The position numbers and the translations under genes were made by a program. The notes under the pieces are model-generated. The model did no database searches. It saw only the letters and a list, made by a program, of their open reading frames with translations, and was not told the DNA's origin. A stretch of DNA of 64,000 nt from GCA-2794515 sp034436155 (GTDB taxonomy: Bacteria; Chloroflexota; Anaerolineae; Aggregatilineales; Phototrophicaceae), in contig DAOTVP010000028.1 of the NCBI GenBank assembly GCA_034436155.1, positions 13,836-77,835 of the forward strand. Reading direction: 5' to 3'. This document shows positions 17,516 through 26,323 of the stretch, piece after piece (position 1 is the first letter of the stretch; each line of letters starts with the position of its first letter).

Positions 17516-18907
17516 ATGGAATTTATCAAAGGGCAAAAAATTCATCTCATCGGTATTGGTGGATTTGGTATTTCTGCTATTGCGCGTATTTTATTAGAAC
17601 GTGGATTCACCATTTCGGGCAGTGATAAACAAGCCAACGCGCTCACCGAAGCGTTAGCCCGCGATGGTGCGACCATCCACATCGGACATGCGCCCGAACA
17701 TGTTCATGGTGCAGATCTAATTATTCGCACATCCGCCGTCAAAGATGACCATATCGAGGTCGCCGAGGCGCATCGGCTCAATATCCCCGTGTACAAGCGT
17801 CAAGATATTTTAGAACCGCTCATGCGCGATGATTTTGTCATCGCCATCGCGGGAACGCACGGCAAAACCACCACCACCGCCATGACGGTGCATGTGTTAC
17901 AAGAATGTCAATCTCCTCCATCATATATTGTCGGTGGCATTATGGCGAATACGGGCAAAAACGCGGGCGTGAGCAACATTGACCGATTCGTCATCGAGGC
18001 TGATGAATACGATAACGCTTTTTGGGGAATTCCTGCCAACGTGGTCATTCTGACGAATATTGAATATGACCATCCCGATTTTTTCGAGAATGATGCGGTC
18101 ATGCTCGATTCGTTCCGTCAATTTTTAGACCGTATGCGACCCCATTCGACAGTGGTGGTCTGTGCCGATAGCCCATACGCGGTCAAATTAGCCAACGAAT
18201 ATCGTGCGAAGGGGCGCTATATCCATACCTATGGTATCAATCGTCCTGCCGATATGATGGCGAAGAATATTCGCGTAGATGGTGATAAAACCCATTTTGA
18301 TGTGGTCACATCAGGCTTGCTTGAACCGTTCAGACATATCCCAGCACATATCACGCTCCCCATGACAGGGCTTCATCATGTGCAAAATGCGTTAGGCGCG
18401 TTGCTGGTCGCCTCTACGATTGGGGATGTCAATCTTGAGGCTATCCCCCAAGCCTTTGCATCGTTCAAATCCACCGGACGGCGCTTTGAAATTCGTGCGG
18501 AGCGCGATGGCATCATTGTCGTTGATGACTATGCTCACCATCCAACCGCTATCAAGATGACCATCGAAGGGGCGAAATTGCGCTATCCGAATCATCAAAT
18601 TTGGGCAGTATGGCAACCGCACATGTATAGCCGAACCATGATTTTAATGGAAGATTATGCCCATGCGTTTCATCAAGCCGATGCGGTGGTTGTCACCGAT
18701 ATTTATGCCGCCCGCGAAAATCCGATAAATGGGATAGATGGGGCTTGGGCAACCGAAAAAATCAAACATGACCACAAGCATTATGGCGGTGATTTAGAAG
18801 CCACCGCCCAGTATTTACGTGACCGTGTGCAAGCGCCTGCGGTGGTGCTGATTATGAGCGCAGGTGATGCGCCTAAAATTGGCGAATTATTCCTCAAAAA
18901 AGGATAA
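17516..18907 (+). CDS. murC: UDP-N-acetylmuramate--L-alanine ligase (MurC)
   Basis: MurC attaches L-alanine to UDP-MurNAc with ATP, the first ligase step of the stem peptide. Domain 1 begins IHLIGIGGFGISAIARIL, the ATP loop is AGTHGKTTTTAM (about residues 117-128), and IEADEYDNAF and TNIEYDHPDFF follow. The C-domain has VDDYAHHPTAI and WQPHMYSRT. At 463 residues it is full length. It starts immediately after the second CvpA-like gene and is followed by murB after 3 bases. Confidence 0.97.
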   Translation: MEFIKGQKIHLIGIGGFGISAIARILLERGFTISGSDKQANALTEALARDGATIHIGHAPEHVHGADLIIRTSAVKDDHIEVAEAHRLNIPVYKRQDILEPLMRDDFVIAIAGTHGKTTTTAMTVHVLQECQSPPSYIVGGIMANTGKNAGVSNIDRFVIEADEYDNAFWGIPANVVILTNIEYDHPDFFENDAVMLDSFRQFLDRMRPHSTVVVCADSPYAVKLANEYRAKGRYIHTYGINRPADMMAKNIRVDGDKTHFDVVTSGLLEPFRHIPAHITLPMTGLHHVQNALGALLVASTIGDVNLEAIPQAFASFKSTGRRFEIRAERDGIIVVDDYAHHPTAIKMTIEGAKLRYPNHQIWAVWQPHMYSRTMILMEDYAHAFHQADAVVVTDIYAARENPINGIDGAWATEKIKHDHKHYGGDLEATAQYLRDRVQAPAVVLIMSAGDAPKIGELFLKKG

Positions 18908-18910
18908 ACG

Positions 18911-19828
18911 ATGATGCTCACACGCCTCAAAGCCCGCTTTGGCGATACATTACTCACTCGTGAGCCGATGTCGAAATATACGGCGGCGCGGATTGGCGGG
19001 CTTGCCGATGCAGTGTATATCGCCCGTGAATCGGTGGATGAACTCGCCGATGTGGTGCAATACGCATGGGCAGATAATATCCCCATGCGCGTGATTGGTG
19101 GTGGCGCGAATATCCTCGTCTCGGATAAAGGCGTGCGTGGGCTGATTATCATCAACCGTGTCTCGCAAGTCGAATTTGGCGATTGGCGCGATAACATCAC
19201 TGTATCGGCGACATCAGGCACATCGCTCACATCGTTGGCGCATAAATGCCAAAGCGCAGGTTATATGGGCATGGAATGGGCGGTTAGCGTCCCTGGCACG
19301 GTTGGCGGGGCGGTCGTCAATAATGCGGGGGCGCATGGTGGTGATATTGCCATGAATTTAGCCAACGCGGTTGTCCTTATGCCGAGTGGGGCGAAACTGT
19401 TTGAAAATGCCGATTTCGATTATGGTTATCGGCATTCGATCCTCAAAGCCATGAGCCATAAACGCTATTTGGTGTTACTCGCCACATTTTGCCTGACCAA
19501 AGATGACCCCATCGCCATTAAAGCGCGGATGGATGCCAATATCGCCAAACGCAAACAAACCCAACCACCAGGGGCGAGTTTGGGTAGCATTTTCAAAAAT
19601 CCCCCCAACGATTATGCCGGACGGCTCATCGAAGCCACAGGCTTAAAGGGTTATCGCATTGGTAACGCCATGGTCTCGCCTATCCACGCCAATTTTTTCA
19701 TCAACGACGGCGGTGATGCCACCGCCAGTGATTATTATGCCCTCATCCGTCATGTGCAACATGCCGTCTACGAGGCGCACGGTGTCATGCTCGACATGGA
19801 AATCGAACTGGTGGGGGAGTGGGATTAA
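18911..19828 (+). CDS. murB: UDP-N-acetylenolpyruvoylglucosamine reductase (MurB)
   Basis: FAD-dependent reductase making UDP-MurNAc, the substrate of MurC. The FAD-binding part has YTAARIGGLADAVY, VIGGGANILVSDKGV and EWAVSVPGTVGGAVVNNAGAHGG. The C-terminal part has PPGASLGSIFKNPPNDYAGRLIEATGLKG, with the catalytic serine region, and ends in a conserved glutamate-containing stretch. The length of 305 suggests the shorter type II MurB. Its stop overlaps by 4 bases the end of the opposite-strand dual-OB gene, marking the edge of the accessory segment. Confidence 0.96.
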   Translation: MMLTRLKARFGDTLLTREPMSKYTAARIGGLADAVYIARESVDELADVVQYAWADNIPMRVIGGGANILVSDKGVRGLIIINRVSQVEFGDWRDNITVSATSGTSLTSLAHKCQSAGYMGMEWAVSVPGTVGGAVVNNAGAHGGDIAMNLANAVVLMPSGAKLFENADFDYGYRHSILKAMSHKRYLVLLATFCLTKDDPIAIKARMDANIAKRKQTQPPGASLGSIFKNPPNDYAGRLIEATGLKGYRIGNAMVSPIHANFFINDGGDATASDYYALIRHVQHAVYEAHGVMLDMEIELVGEWD

Positions 19829-20595
19829 TCAGGCAAACTGACCCCCGCCTGCTTATAATCCATAAAGCACATCCCTTTGACATAATCTGGAAAGGTATAA
19901 ATCCCGTTCACTTGTAGCCATAAATTGCCGTTGAATTCACGGGTTAACCCAATCCGAAAATAACAATCACCCTCAGATAATTGTTCTCGAATATAGCGCT
20001 CCGCTTTTTCGGGTGATTGGTTTTTGAGCAGGTAGTGAAAATAATAGCGAAATGTTAAATCAGTGATACTCAAATCATAAAAATAGGTATCAGATTCATC
20101 TCGAAAACTGATGCGATAGTCATATTTTGCACGTCCATCGCGTTCTATGATGTCATATTTGAAAAATTCGATTGTTTTGGGGCGGATTGTGCCGACAGAA
20201 CGCGCACCAGTATGTGGTGAGATGGCTTTTTTCTTGATAGGTGTCTCGAAAATATCTTGAACGGTTGGGAATAAGGTATGTTCTAGCGCATTGCGCCACT
20301 TTTCGTCATCGGTTGTCCGCAAAATTTTGGTATCGCGTGTTGTATCCCAATCCATATCTTCAATATGAGGCGGGTGAATTTTATGAGGTGGCTTGAAATA
20401 TGTTTCTAATACGGCGCGTGGTCTTATCACACCCGTTGGCAACAAAAGCCGATTTGTAAAAATACCGGGCGGGGGTAATTCTGGGCGGATTGTCTCAAAT
20501 TTATCGTTCACACCTAAAATACAAACCTTATCACCGCGCATGTGCGTGACATCGGTGACTAAAAACAATGTTTTCGTGCTTACATCAGATGCCAT
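19825..20595 (-). CDS. Dual-OB-domain-like protein of a DUF488 operon
   Basis: A soluble 256-residue protein. The N-terminus TLFLVTDVTHMRGDKVCILG and the two-part beta-rich layout (about 1-110 and 145-250) remind me of the dual OB-fold (DuOB) proteins encoded next to DUF488 genes; this match is from memory and not certain. The C-terminal half has YDYRISFRDES, LSITDLTFRYYFHYLL and CYFRIGLTREFNGNLWLQVNGIYTFPDY, where the last segment looks like an OB strand pair. No catalytic motif is evident; OB folds suggest nucleic acid binding. It is the last gene of a three-gene minus-strand operon, overlapping the DUF488 gene upstream by 16 bases. Confidence 0.6.
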   Translation of the reverse strand: MASDVSTKTLFLVTDVTHMRGDKVCILGVNDKFETIRPELPPPGIFTNRLLLPTGVIRPRAVLETYFKPPHKIHPPHIEDMDWDTTRDTKILRTTDDEKWRNALEHTLFPTVQDIFETPIKKKAISPHTGARSVGTIRPKTIEFFKYDIIERDGRAKYDYRISFRDESDTYFYDLSITDLTFRYYFHYLLKNQSPEKAERYIREQLSEGDCYFRIGLTREFNGNLWLQVNGIYTFPDYVKGMCFMDYKQAGVSLPD

Positions 20596-21029
20596 ACCTC
20601 AGTTTCTCCCCAATATGATTGTATATATTCTGCTACTAAACGCCGATGACACTGGTCTGGCTCATGCTCACTGCATAACAAGCAGGCACGATGCGCGATG
20701 AACCACGTCTTGTCGAGATGTTGAATCAGCTCGCGCTCGGCTAAAAGTTCCCTAAATTGGATTTCGTATGCGCCCCAATCTTTGTTATCTCGATACGCGC
20801 TCAGTATCGCCTCTGTCGGCGACATCAGCCCATTATGGATGTAATCACATCCGATCAGATGCCTCAGAAAGTAGGGCAGGTCGCGCCCTTTGGCGAATCC
20901 GCTCAATTGTGAATCGGGCTTGAGGCGCGTATCTATCAATACATCCACACGATTGTGTTTGAGCAGATTAAAAAATTGCTCCGCCGATTTTTGTGTGAAG
21001 CCAATCGTGAATAGGTGAATGCTCATCAA
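20580..21029 (-). CDS. DUF488 family protein, short copy
   Basis: A 149-residue DUF488 protein. It has the family start LFTIGFTQKSAEQFFNLL, the VLIDTRLKP strand and the cysteine-containing end motif CSEHEPDQCHRR. The conserved cysteines and histidine of DUF488 resemble a metal or catalytic site, but the biochemical function of the family is not known to me. It overlaps the upstream DUF488 gene by 4 bases (ATGA-type) and the dual-OB gene by 16. The two DUF488 copies are clearly different from each other, so they probably have separate roles and are not a recent duplication. Confidence 0.85.
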   Translation of the reverse strand: MMSIHLFTIGFTQKSAEQFFNLLKHNRVDVLIDTRLKPDSQLSGFAKGRDLPYFLRHLIGCDYIHNGLMSPTEAILSAYRDNKDWGAYEIQFRELLAERELIQHLDKTWFIAHRACLLCSEHEPDQCHRRLVAEYIQSYWGETEVWHLM

Positions 21030-21730
21030 AATAACCTTTGCTGTTCAGGTTTATCGAATACACTGGGATTGACAAATTGTAACTGTCCATCTCTGAGGAT
21101 ATGATACACCGCCAAAGCGGGCGTATTGGGTAACGATTGCACAGATGGGTCTATCAATGACCGTGTGATGAGGTGATGCCGATGACAATCTTCGGGGTCG
21201 CCTTCGCTACACATAATGACGACATGCTCGTGCTGGATATGCGCCTCTTGGATGATGTCTATCAGGCGTTGTAAGCCTTTCTGATACCAATCGCGCTTCA
21301 TCACGAGGGTGTAATCCACCAAATCCAGATAGGCATCGCGTGAAGTCTGTTCGCTGATGACCGTCCCCGTCTGATACACCGATTTATCGGCGGGTCTGCC
21401 ACCCAAAAATTCGCCCGCATAGCGATAGGTGATGCCATGCGATTCGAGCGCAGTCTGAAATTCGCGTTTGCTAAAATGTGGGGTGTATTTGCTATACGGT
21501 TCACTGCGGACATCCACCACGGTGGTGATATGATATGCCCGTAGCCGATTGAGGAAATCGTCAAACGAGAGATTGCTATGCCCGATGGTATACAGGCGCA
21601 AGTGCAAATTTGCCCCCATGCGTAACCAATGCACGATAACATCCTCCAGCGGCTTGCGCGAGGTGTGCATCATGGCTTCGGCATACGCCATTAAATCATC
21701 GGGTAGTGAAAAAACAATGGGTTTACTCAT
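21026..21730 (-). CDS. DUF488 family protein with N-terminal RHH-like segment
   Basis: The DUF488 domain runs from about residue 45 to 200, with LYTIGHSNLSFDDFLNRL, VVDVRSEPYSKYTPHFSK, FLGGRP and CSEGDPEDCHRHHL. The first 40 residues (IVFSLPDDLMAYAEAMMH then PLEDVIVHWLRMG) look like the beta-helix-helix of a ribbon-helix-helix DNA-binding or antitoxin-like segment; that is an inference. I chose the ATG at 21730: an extended -10 element lies at 21762-21770, so upstream codons would precede transcription. AGGGGG about 9 bases before the start acts as ribosome binding site. It is the first gene of the operon. Confidence 0.85.
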   Translation of the reverse strand: MSKPIVFSLPDDLMAYAEAMMHTSRKPLEDVIVHWLRMGANLHLRLYTIGHSNLSFDDFLNRLRAYHITTVVDVRSEPYSKYTPHFSKREFQTALESHGITYRYAGEFLGGRPADKSVYQTGTVISEQTSRDAYLDLVDYTLVMKRDWYQKGLQRLIDIIQEAHIQHEHVVIMCSEGDPEDCHRHHLITRSLIDPSVQSLPNTPALAVYHILRDGQLQFVNPSVFDKPEQQRLF

Positions 21731-21761
21731 CCTAAAACCCCCTGTATGTATATTTTTGTCT

Positions 21762-21770
21762 ATTATAGCA
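21762..21770 (-). promoter_or_regulatory. Extended -10 promoter element of the DUF488 operon
   Basis: On the minus strand TGCTATAAT is a perfect -10 hexamer with the TGn extension. No good -35 is seen, as is common for extended -10 promoters. It implies a leader of roughly 25 bases before the start at 21730. Confidence 0.6.
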
Positions 21771-21819
21771 CAAACTGTTTTTATCCGCACAGTTTCTGTT
21801 CATTCATAACCGCGTTTTA

Positions 21820-21842
21820 TGCCTGCCAATGGTTGGCAGGCA
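21820..21842 (-). terminator. Hairpin at the 3' side of the GmrSD-like remnant
   Basis: A perfect 10-bp stem TGCCTGCCAA/TTGGCAGGCA with a 3-base loop. Downstream on the minus strand comes ATAAAAC and not a T run, so it is at best a weak terminator separating the decayed gene from the DUF488 operon. Confidence 0.4.
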
Positions 21843-21855
21843 CGCATTTTACAAT

Positions 21856-22430
21856 TTATCCCAGTGACTCAAAATAGCGTCTGATTTTTTGAGCCATAAG
21901 TACACGACGCTCCTCTAAAAAGGCTTCGTAATTATCAGTATCCAAATTTTCAATTCCATTTGGAATACAATTCATCTCAAAATTAGCTTCAAGTTCTTCT
22001 GCTGTAGTGATGTTGCCATAGCGTTGTTTGCCACCATTTATTTGCTCCCAAATTTCACCAAAATAGACCTTAGGGTGCTTATTGCTAATTGCAATGTTGA
22101 TTTCGCTTTGTGTGATAACATAATTAGCAACCTGATTATATTGATTTTTGTTCATTCCTGCTTTTTTCAATAGGTCACGCGGGAATAAATGATGCACATC
22201 CGATTTATATTAAGATGAGGTCGCTCACGGTGATATCGCGTGAGAGAAAACCCTTATCATTCAGTTTAACTTGTGCGGCGCGGAATGTTGAGAATGATGG
22301 ATTATTGATGGATGAGGTAGTGAGTTGTTGAACAAGTGTAATTTCCCAAAATGTATCTGATAGTTCACTGCTCATCACTTGATTAGCATAGGCTTCAATC
22401 CATAATCTAATGCGATTTGTGGATAAGAAT
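21856..22430 (-). pseudogene. Decayed DUF262/DUF1524 (GmrSD-like type IV restriction) gene
   Basis: Two minus-strand frames join into the C-terminal part of a DUF262/DUF1524 protein. The upstream piece (about 22430-22205) has ELSDTFWEITLVQQL, AAQVKLNDKGFLSRDITVSDL. The downstream piece (from 22200) has SDVHHLFPRDLLKKAG and VANYVITQSEINIAI, the family's HNH-like end. The join near 22205-22212 reads like a 2-base AT insertion that shifts the frame. The N-terminal DUF262 NTPase domain is missing. GmrSD enzymes restrict modified DNA; this copy cannot be active. It suggests the murB-ftsQ gap once received a defence gene. Confidence 0.75.
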
Positions 22431-22474
22431 ATCAGGTTTAACCTGTGTGTTTTTGGGGGATGATATATAATAGA

Positions 22475-22503
22475 AATCAGGTGATGTGAGTCACCTGATT
22501 TTT
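22475..22503 (+). terminator. Hairpin with T run just upstream of ftsQ
   Basis: Perfect 10-bp stem AATCAGGTGA/TCACCTGATT with a 6-base loop and five T residues, ending 19 bases before the ftsQ start. It may stop transcripts entering from the accessory segment. A -10-like TATAAT at 22466-22471 is close enough that ftsQ could start inside or after it. Confidence 0.55.
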
Positions 22504-22521
22504 GATTTCTGAGGATAATGG

Positions 22522-23373
22522 ATGTCATCAGTACGCGCTCGGCAACAAAAACGGAAAACAGAACGCGCTCCTGCTGTTTGGCGTGGAGATGCCGTTGCAA
22601 AGCCAAAACCTAACCTAGAACGTCCCATAGACCATAGTGTCCGCCGTAAGGTGGGGGTCAGTTGGCGCGTGGTCAGTGGGTTGATTGTGGTTTGCATGAT
22701 TGCGCTATTGGTGGTCATGTTCCAGACTGAATTTTTTAAGGTGCGGACAATCACCGTTGTCGGCGCGACCTATATAGATCCGTCCGAAATTTTTCGGTAT
22801 ACCGAAATCGCGGGGCTTTCGATTTTTCAGATTGACCCCAACGATGTGCGCGATGCCATTTTATCCAAGTCGCGCCTCATCGCCGATGCACGGGTGACAA
22901 TCGGTTGGCAACCAGAGATGGTCAAGATTGTGGTCGAAGAACGGAAACCCGCCTTAGTCTGGACACAATACGATATTCGTGTATTGTTAGATATACAGGG
23001 CAATATCTTACGCCAACCGCGCCCAGAAGAGGTATTCCCCAATCTGATTCATGTGATTGCCGATCAATCGGTGAATGAACCGCCCTTGCCCGAAAATCCG
23101 ATACCGTTGGATGTGGTCAGTGGGGCGTTGCAATTGCGTCAATTGCTATCTGGTATCGAGATTTTGCAATATAATGCAGTCAAAGGACTTGGTTTTCGGG
23201 AATCTTCGTGGGATATTTGGTTAGGCACTGGCACTGATATGCCAAATAAGTTATTGGTTTACGAAGCATTGCGTGATAATTTATTAAGGCGGGGCATCAC
23301 GCCTGTCGAAATCAATGTCGCAGATACCCGTGCCGTTTACTATTGTAGCAACTTGGACTTATGTGATGAGTGA
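22522..23373 (+). CDS. ftsQ: Cell division protein FtsQ/DivIB
   Basis: A bitopic division protein: about 50 basic cytoplasmic residues, one transmembrane helix (about 51-72), a POTRA domain starting FFKVRTITVVGATYIDPSEIFRYT (about 75-145) and an FtsQ C-domain ending near residue 275. It joins the FtsL/FtsB-type proteins and helps activate FtsW-FtsI. GAGGA lies 6 bases before the ATG. The ftsA start lies 8 bases inside its end. It is cut off from murB by the accessory insertion, so it needs its own promoter. Confidence 0.92.
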   Translation: MSSVRARQQKRKTERAPAVWRGDAVAKPKPNLERPIDHSVRRKVGVSWRVVSGLIVVCMIALLVVMFQTEFFKVRTITVVGATYIDPSEIFRYTEIAGLSIFQIDPNDVRDAILSKSRLIADARVTIGWQPEMVKIVVEERKPALVWTQYDIRVLLDIQGNILRQPRPEEVFPNLIHVIADQSVNEPPLPENPIPLDVVSGALQLRQLLSGIEILQYNAVKGLGFRESSWDIWLGTGTDMPNKLLVYEALRDNLLRRGITPVEINVADTRAVYYCSNLDLCDE

Positions 23374-24601
23374 ACTCGTTATTGGTTTAGATGTAGGTAC
23401 GCATAAAATTTGCACGATTATCGGTGAAGTGCGCGATAACGATATTTTTGTCGTGGGTGTCGGCATAGAACCGAGTCGGGGCATGAAAAAGGGTGTTGTC
23501 AATGATTTGATGGCGCTCTCGCAAGCCATTTCTGCCTCTGTGCATAAAGCAGAACGCAGTAGTGGGTATCAGGTCAAGCGGGCATTCGTCAGTTTGGCGG
23601 GCAGTCATATCGCCTCACTGAATAGTCGGGGGGTGGTGGGGATACCCACCCAGCGTGGCGTGAATGCCGATGATTTAGATAAAGCACTCGCCGCCGCCCG
23701 CGCCATCGCCATCCCACATAACCGCGAGGTGTTGCATGTCATCCCGCGCAGTTATTCGTTGGATGGTCAAGAACGGGTGCGTAGCCCGATAGGGATGCAC
23801 GGCTTTCGGCTCGAAGTCGAGGCGCATATCATCACCGCATCATCCACCAGTGTCGCCAATCTGGAACAAGCTGTCGAGGCGGCGCAGGTGTATGTCGACC
23901 GTTTCATCCTCAATCCGTTGGCGGCGGGAGATGTTGTTTTGACCGCACAAGAAAAAGAGATGGGCGCGGTGGTGATTGATATTGGCGGTGGCACAACCGA
24001 CCTCGCCATTTTCATCGAAGGGACGGTTTGGCATACATCCGTTTTGGCGGTAGGTGGCGACCATATCACCAACGACATCACCTATTTCACGCATATCCCA
24101 TTCGATACCGCCGAAGCGGTGAAGGTGCAATATGGTCATGCCGTCCCCAAACAAGTAGACCCGCTCGAAACATTGTTAGTCGAGCCATTTGGTGATGGAT
24201 TGCCCACCGAAATTAAGCGCACGGAATTAGCATCTATCATCGAAGCCCGTGTTCAAGAGATGTTTGAATTGGTGCATAAAGAAATCAAACGCAGTGGTTA
24301 TGATGGATTGCTCCGCGCTGGGGCGGTATTGACGGGTGGATGCGCCCAACTGGAGGGTATCCGCGAGGTTGCGACTCGTGTTTTGGGGATGCCTGTGCGG
24401 ATTGCCAAGCCAGAACGACTCACGGGTATGGCGGATGCGCTTCGTAACCCGTCCTATAGTACCAGTGTCGGGCTGTTGCGTTTGGGGCTAGAGATGGATA
24501 CAATGGTCGAAACCGTGTCGGCATCGGATGCACCGGGCTTCAAATTGCGCCGTCTATTGGGTGGTTTATTCAGCCGATTATTACCAGATGATAATGTCTG
24601 A
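23366..24601 (+). CDS. ftsA: Cell division protein FtsA
   Basis: Actin-like ATPase that tethers FtsZ to the membrane. The start MSELVIGLDVGTHKICTIIGEV gives the phosphate-1 motif; I chose the ATG at 23366, which overlaps the ftsQ end by 8 bases. The 1C domain follows (HVIPRSYSLDGQ). Phosphate-2 is IDIGGGTTDLAIF, the adenosine motif is LTGGCAQLEGI, and the amphipathic membrane-targeting helix is FKLRRLLGGLFSRLL at the C-terminus. At 411 residues it is full length. ftsZ follows after 127 bases with its own promoter-like sequence. Confidence 0.96.
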   Translation: MSELVIGLDVGTHKICTIIGEVRDNDIFVVGVGIEPSRGMKKGVVNDLMALSQAISASVHKAERSSGYQVKRAFVSLAGSHIASLNSRGVVGIPTQRGVNADDLDKALAAARAIAIPHNREVLHVIPRSYSLDGQERVRSPIGMHGFRLEVEAHIITASSTSVANLEQAVEAAQVYVDRFILNPLAAGDVVLTAQEKEMGAVVIDIGGGTTDLAIFIEGTVWHTSVLAVGGDHITNDITYFTHIPFDTAEAVKVQYGHAVPKQVDPLETLLVEPFGDGLPTEIKRTELASIIEARVQEMFELVHKEIKRSGYDGLLRAGAVLTGGCAQLEGIREVATRVLGMPVRIAKPERLTGMADALRNPSYSTSVGLLRLGLEMDTMVETVSASDAPGFKLRRLLGGLFSRLLPDDNV

Positions 24602-24665
24602 TAGAAAATGGTTATAAATGAGTGGGAAATAAGACCCAATTTTCACAAACAATTTGCTAACAAAC

Positions 24666-24693
24666 TTGTTATGCGTAAAATAGTAGGTATAAA
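24666..24693 (+). promoter_or_regulatory. Candidate promoter for ftsZ
   Basis: -35 TTGTTA (24666-24671), a 16-base spacer and -10 TATAAA (24688-24693), 35 bases before the ftsZ ATG. A GAGGGAAG ribosome binding site follows at about 24716-24723. Confidence 0.5.
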
Positions 24694-24728
24694 GTTATCT
24701 ATAGTCATATAGGCAGAGGGAAGTTTTT

Positions 24729-25955
24729 ATGAGCGATTTTGAAGATTTTCATTTAGGCGAGGGCTTTGCACAAATCAAAGTCGTAGGGGTCGGTGGGGGC
24801 GGTGGCAACGCTGTGAACCGCATGATTAACGAAGGTTTGGGCGGCGTGGAATTTATCGCCATCAATACCGATAATCAAGCCCTCATGCTTTCCAAAGCCA
24901 AAACTCGTGTGCGTATCGGCGAAAAGCTCACCCGTGGTTTGGGCGCGGGGGGCAATCCTGAAATCGGCAAAAAAGCCGCCGAAGAGAGTTCCGATGAATT
25001 ATACGAAATTCTGCGCGGGGCAGATATGGTCTTCATCGCCAGTGGTATGGGCGGTGGGACAGGCACGGGTGCCGCGCCTGTTGTCGCGCAAATCGCTAAA
25101 GAATTGGGCGCATTGACTATCGGCGTGGTCACAAAACCATTTACATTTGAAGGCACACGCCGTATTCAATTCGCCGAAGCGGGTATCGAAAACCTGAAAA
25201 GTCAGGTGGATACGCTCATCGTCATCCCCAATGACCGCTTGCTCCAAATTGCCGATAAACGCGCCAGTTTGCAACAAGCCTTCTCGTTGGCGGATGATGT
25301 GTTGCGACAGGGTATTCAAGGGATTTCTGAACTCATCACCGTCCCCGCGCTCATCAACCTCGATTTTGCCGATGTTCGCACCATCATGTCCGAAGGTGGC
25401 GCGGCGCTCATGGCGGTTGGTCGGGCATCGGGCGATGAACGCGCTCGTCGTGCGGCAGAAATGGCGATTAGCAGTGGTCTGCTCGATGTCACCATCGATG
25501 GCGCACGCGGTATTTTGTTCAACATTACAGGCGGTTCAGATTTGAGCCTGTTTGAAGTCAACGAAGCCGCCGCCATCATCAAAGAGAGCGCCCATCCAGA
25601 AGTTAACCTCATTTTTGGGGCGCAAATTGATGATAATATGGGTGATGAGGTGCGGATTACCGTCATCGCCACCGGATTTGAACAAAGCCGTGTGAAATCG
25701 CGCATGGATGCCAATGTGTTGCGTCCGCCGACCAATAATCAACGCCCCAATATGATGCAGACCAATCAGCCACCGATGCGCCCGATGCAACCCGTCCAAA
25801 ATCAGCCACCCGTGCAACCGACTCAAACCAATCCACCGCCACAGGTGCGCCCCAATCAACAACCACCCCAACGTCCGACTCAAGACAGCTTCACCACACG
25901 GGTCTATGATGAGGACGATATGGATATTCCACCGTTTTTACGCCCGAAAAAATAA
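24729..25955 (+). CDS. ftsZ: Cell division GTPase FtsZ
   Basis: Tubulin homologue that forms the Z ring. The GTPase core covers about residues 12-320 with GVGGGGGNAVNRM, the tubulin signature GGGTGTGAAPVVA, and the T7 loop NLDFADVRTIM with the catalytic aspartates. A Pro/Gln/Asn-rich linker (about 332-390) is followed by the C-terminal peptide DDMDIPPFLRPKK, which binds FtsA and other partners. The long low-complexity linker is not unusual. It is the last gene of the dcw block. Confidence 0.98.
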   Translation: MSDFEDFHLGEGFAQIKVVGVGGGGGNAVNRMINEGLGGVEFIAINTDNQALMLSKAKTRVRIGEKLTRGLGAGGNPEIGKKAAEESSDELYEILRGADMVFIASGMGGGTGTGAAPVVAQIAKELGALTIGVVTKPFTFEGTRRIQFAEAGIENLKSQVDTLIVIPNDRLLQIADKRASLQQAFSLADDVLRQGIQGISELITVPALINLDFADVRTIMSEGGAALMAVGRASGDERARRAAEMAISSGLLDVTIDGARGILFNITGGSDLSLFEVNEAAAIIKESAHPEVNLIFGAQIDDNMGDEVRITVIATGFEQSRVKSRMDANVLRPPTNNQRPNMMQTNQPPMRPMQPVQNQPPVQPTQTNPPPQVRPNQQPPQRPTQDSFTTRVYDEDDMDIPPFLRPKK

Positions 25956-26323
25956 CCGATTCACAAGCATGATATATCCCCGATACGGACGCGCAGAAGC
26001 GCGTCCATAGGGATTTATGTGCCTATTTTTCTCGCTCATTTGTGATAGATTTCATGATTAGAACAGAACATAGAGAGAGTATTGTGGAAGGTTAGAGACG
26101 CGCAATAATCTGAATACAATTCTAACCTAATCTGAATAGACACTAACCGCCTTTCGTGTTATAAATAAGACACATGCAGAAAGCACACAACCCCAACGTG
26201 CTTTTTCAAATTAAAAAGATTAATAAAAATGAAATATTCTTTTTTATTAGGCATTCAACACAATGCTGATGGTTTTATTTTCGCTTTTTTCTGGTCAATT
26301 AGAATAGGTATAGCGAGGTTTTT
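25956..26323. other. Intergenic region between ftsZ and nrdJ
   Basis: This 368-base gap contains one palindrome (25987-26006) and a weak hairpin AAAGCAC/GTGCTTT with a T run at 26180-26206. I see no coding potential, no convincing NrdR box pair and no cobalamin riboswitch consensus. A short frame at 26229-26411 lacks any family signal. Confidence 0.6.
25987..26006. repeat. GGACGCGC palindrome
   Basis: GGACGCGC-AGAA-GCGCGTCC, a perfect 8-bp stem. The same 20 bases recur inside the membrane protein gene at 62479-62498. Confidence 0.9.

Noticed and set aside
22205..22606. Complete 133-residue gene upstream of the GmrSD-like remnant
   Set aside because: Only its second half matches the DUF262/DUF1524 family; the first half is antisense to ftsQ. 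It is treated as part of the pseudogene.
25956..26323. Cobalamin riboswitch upstream of the B12-dependent reductase
   Set aside because: I looked for the B12-box and the paired regions and did not find them; only a weak hairpin is present.
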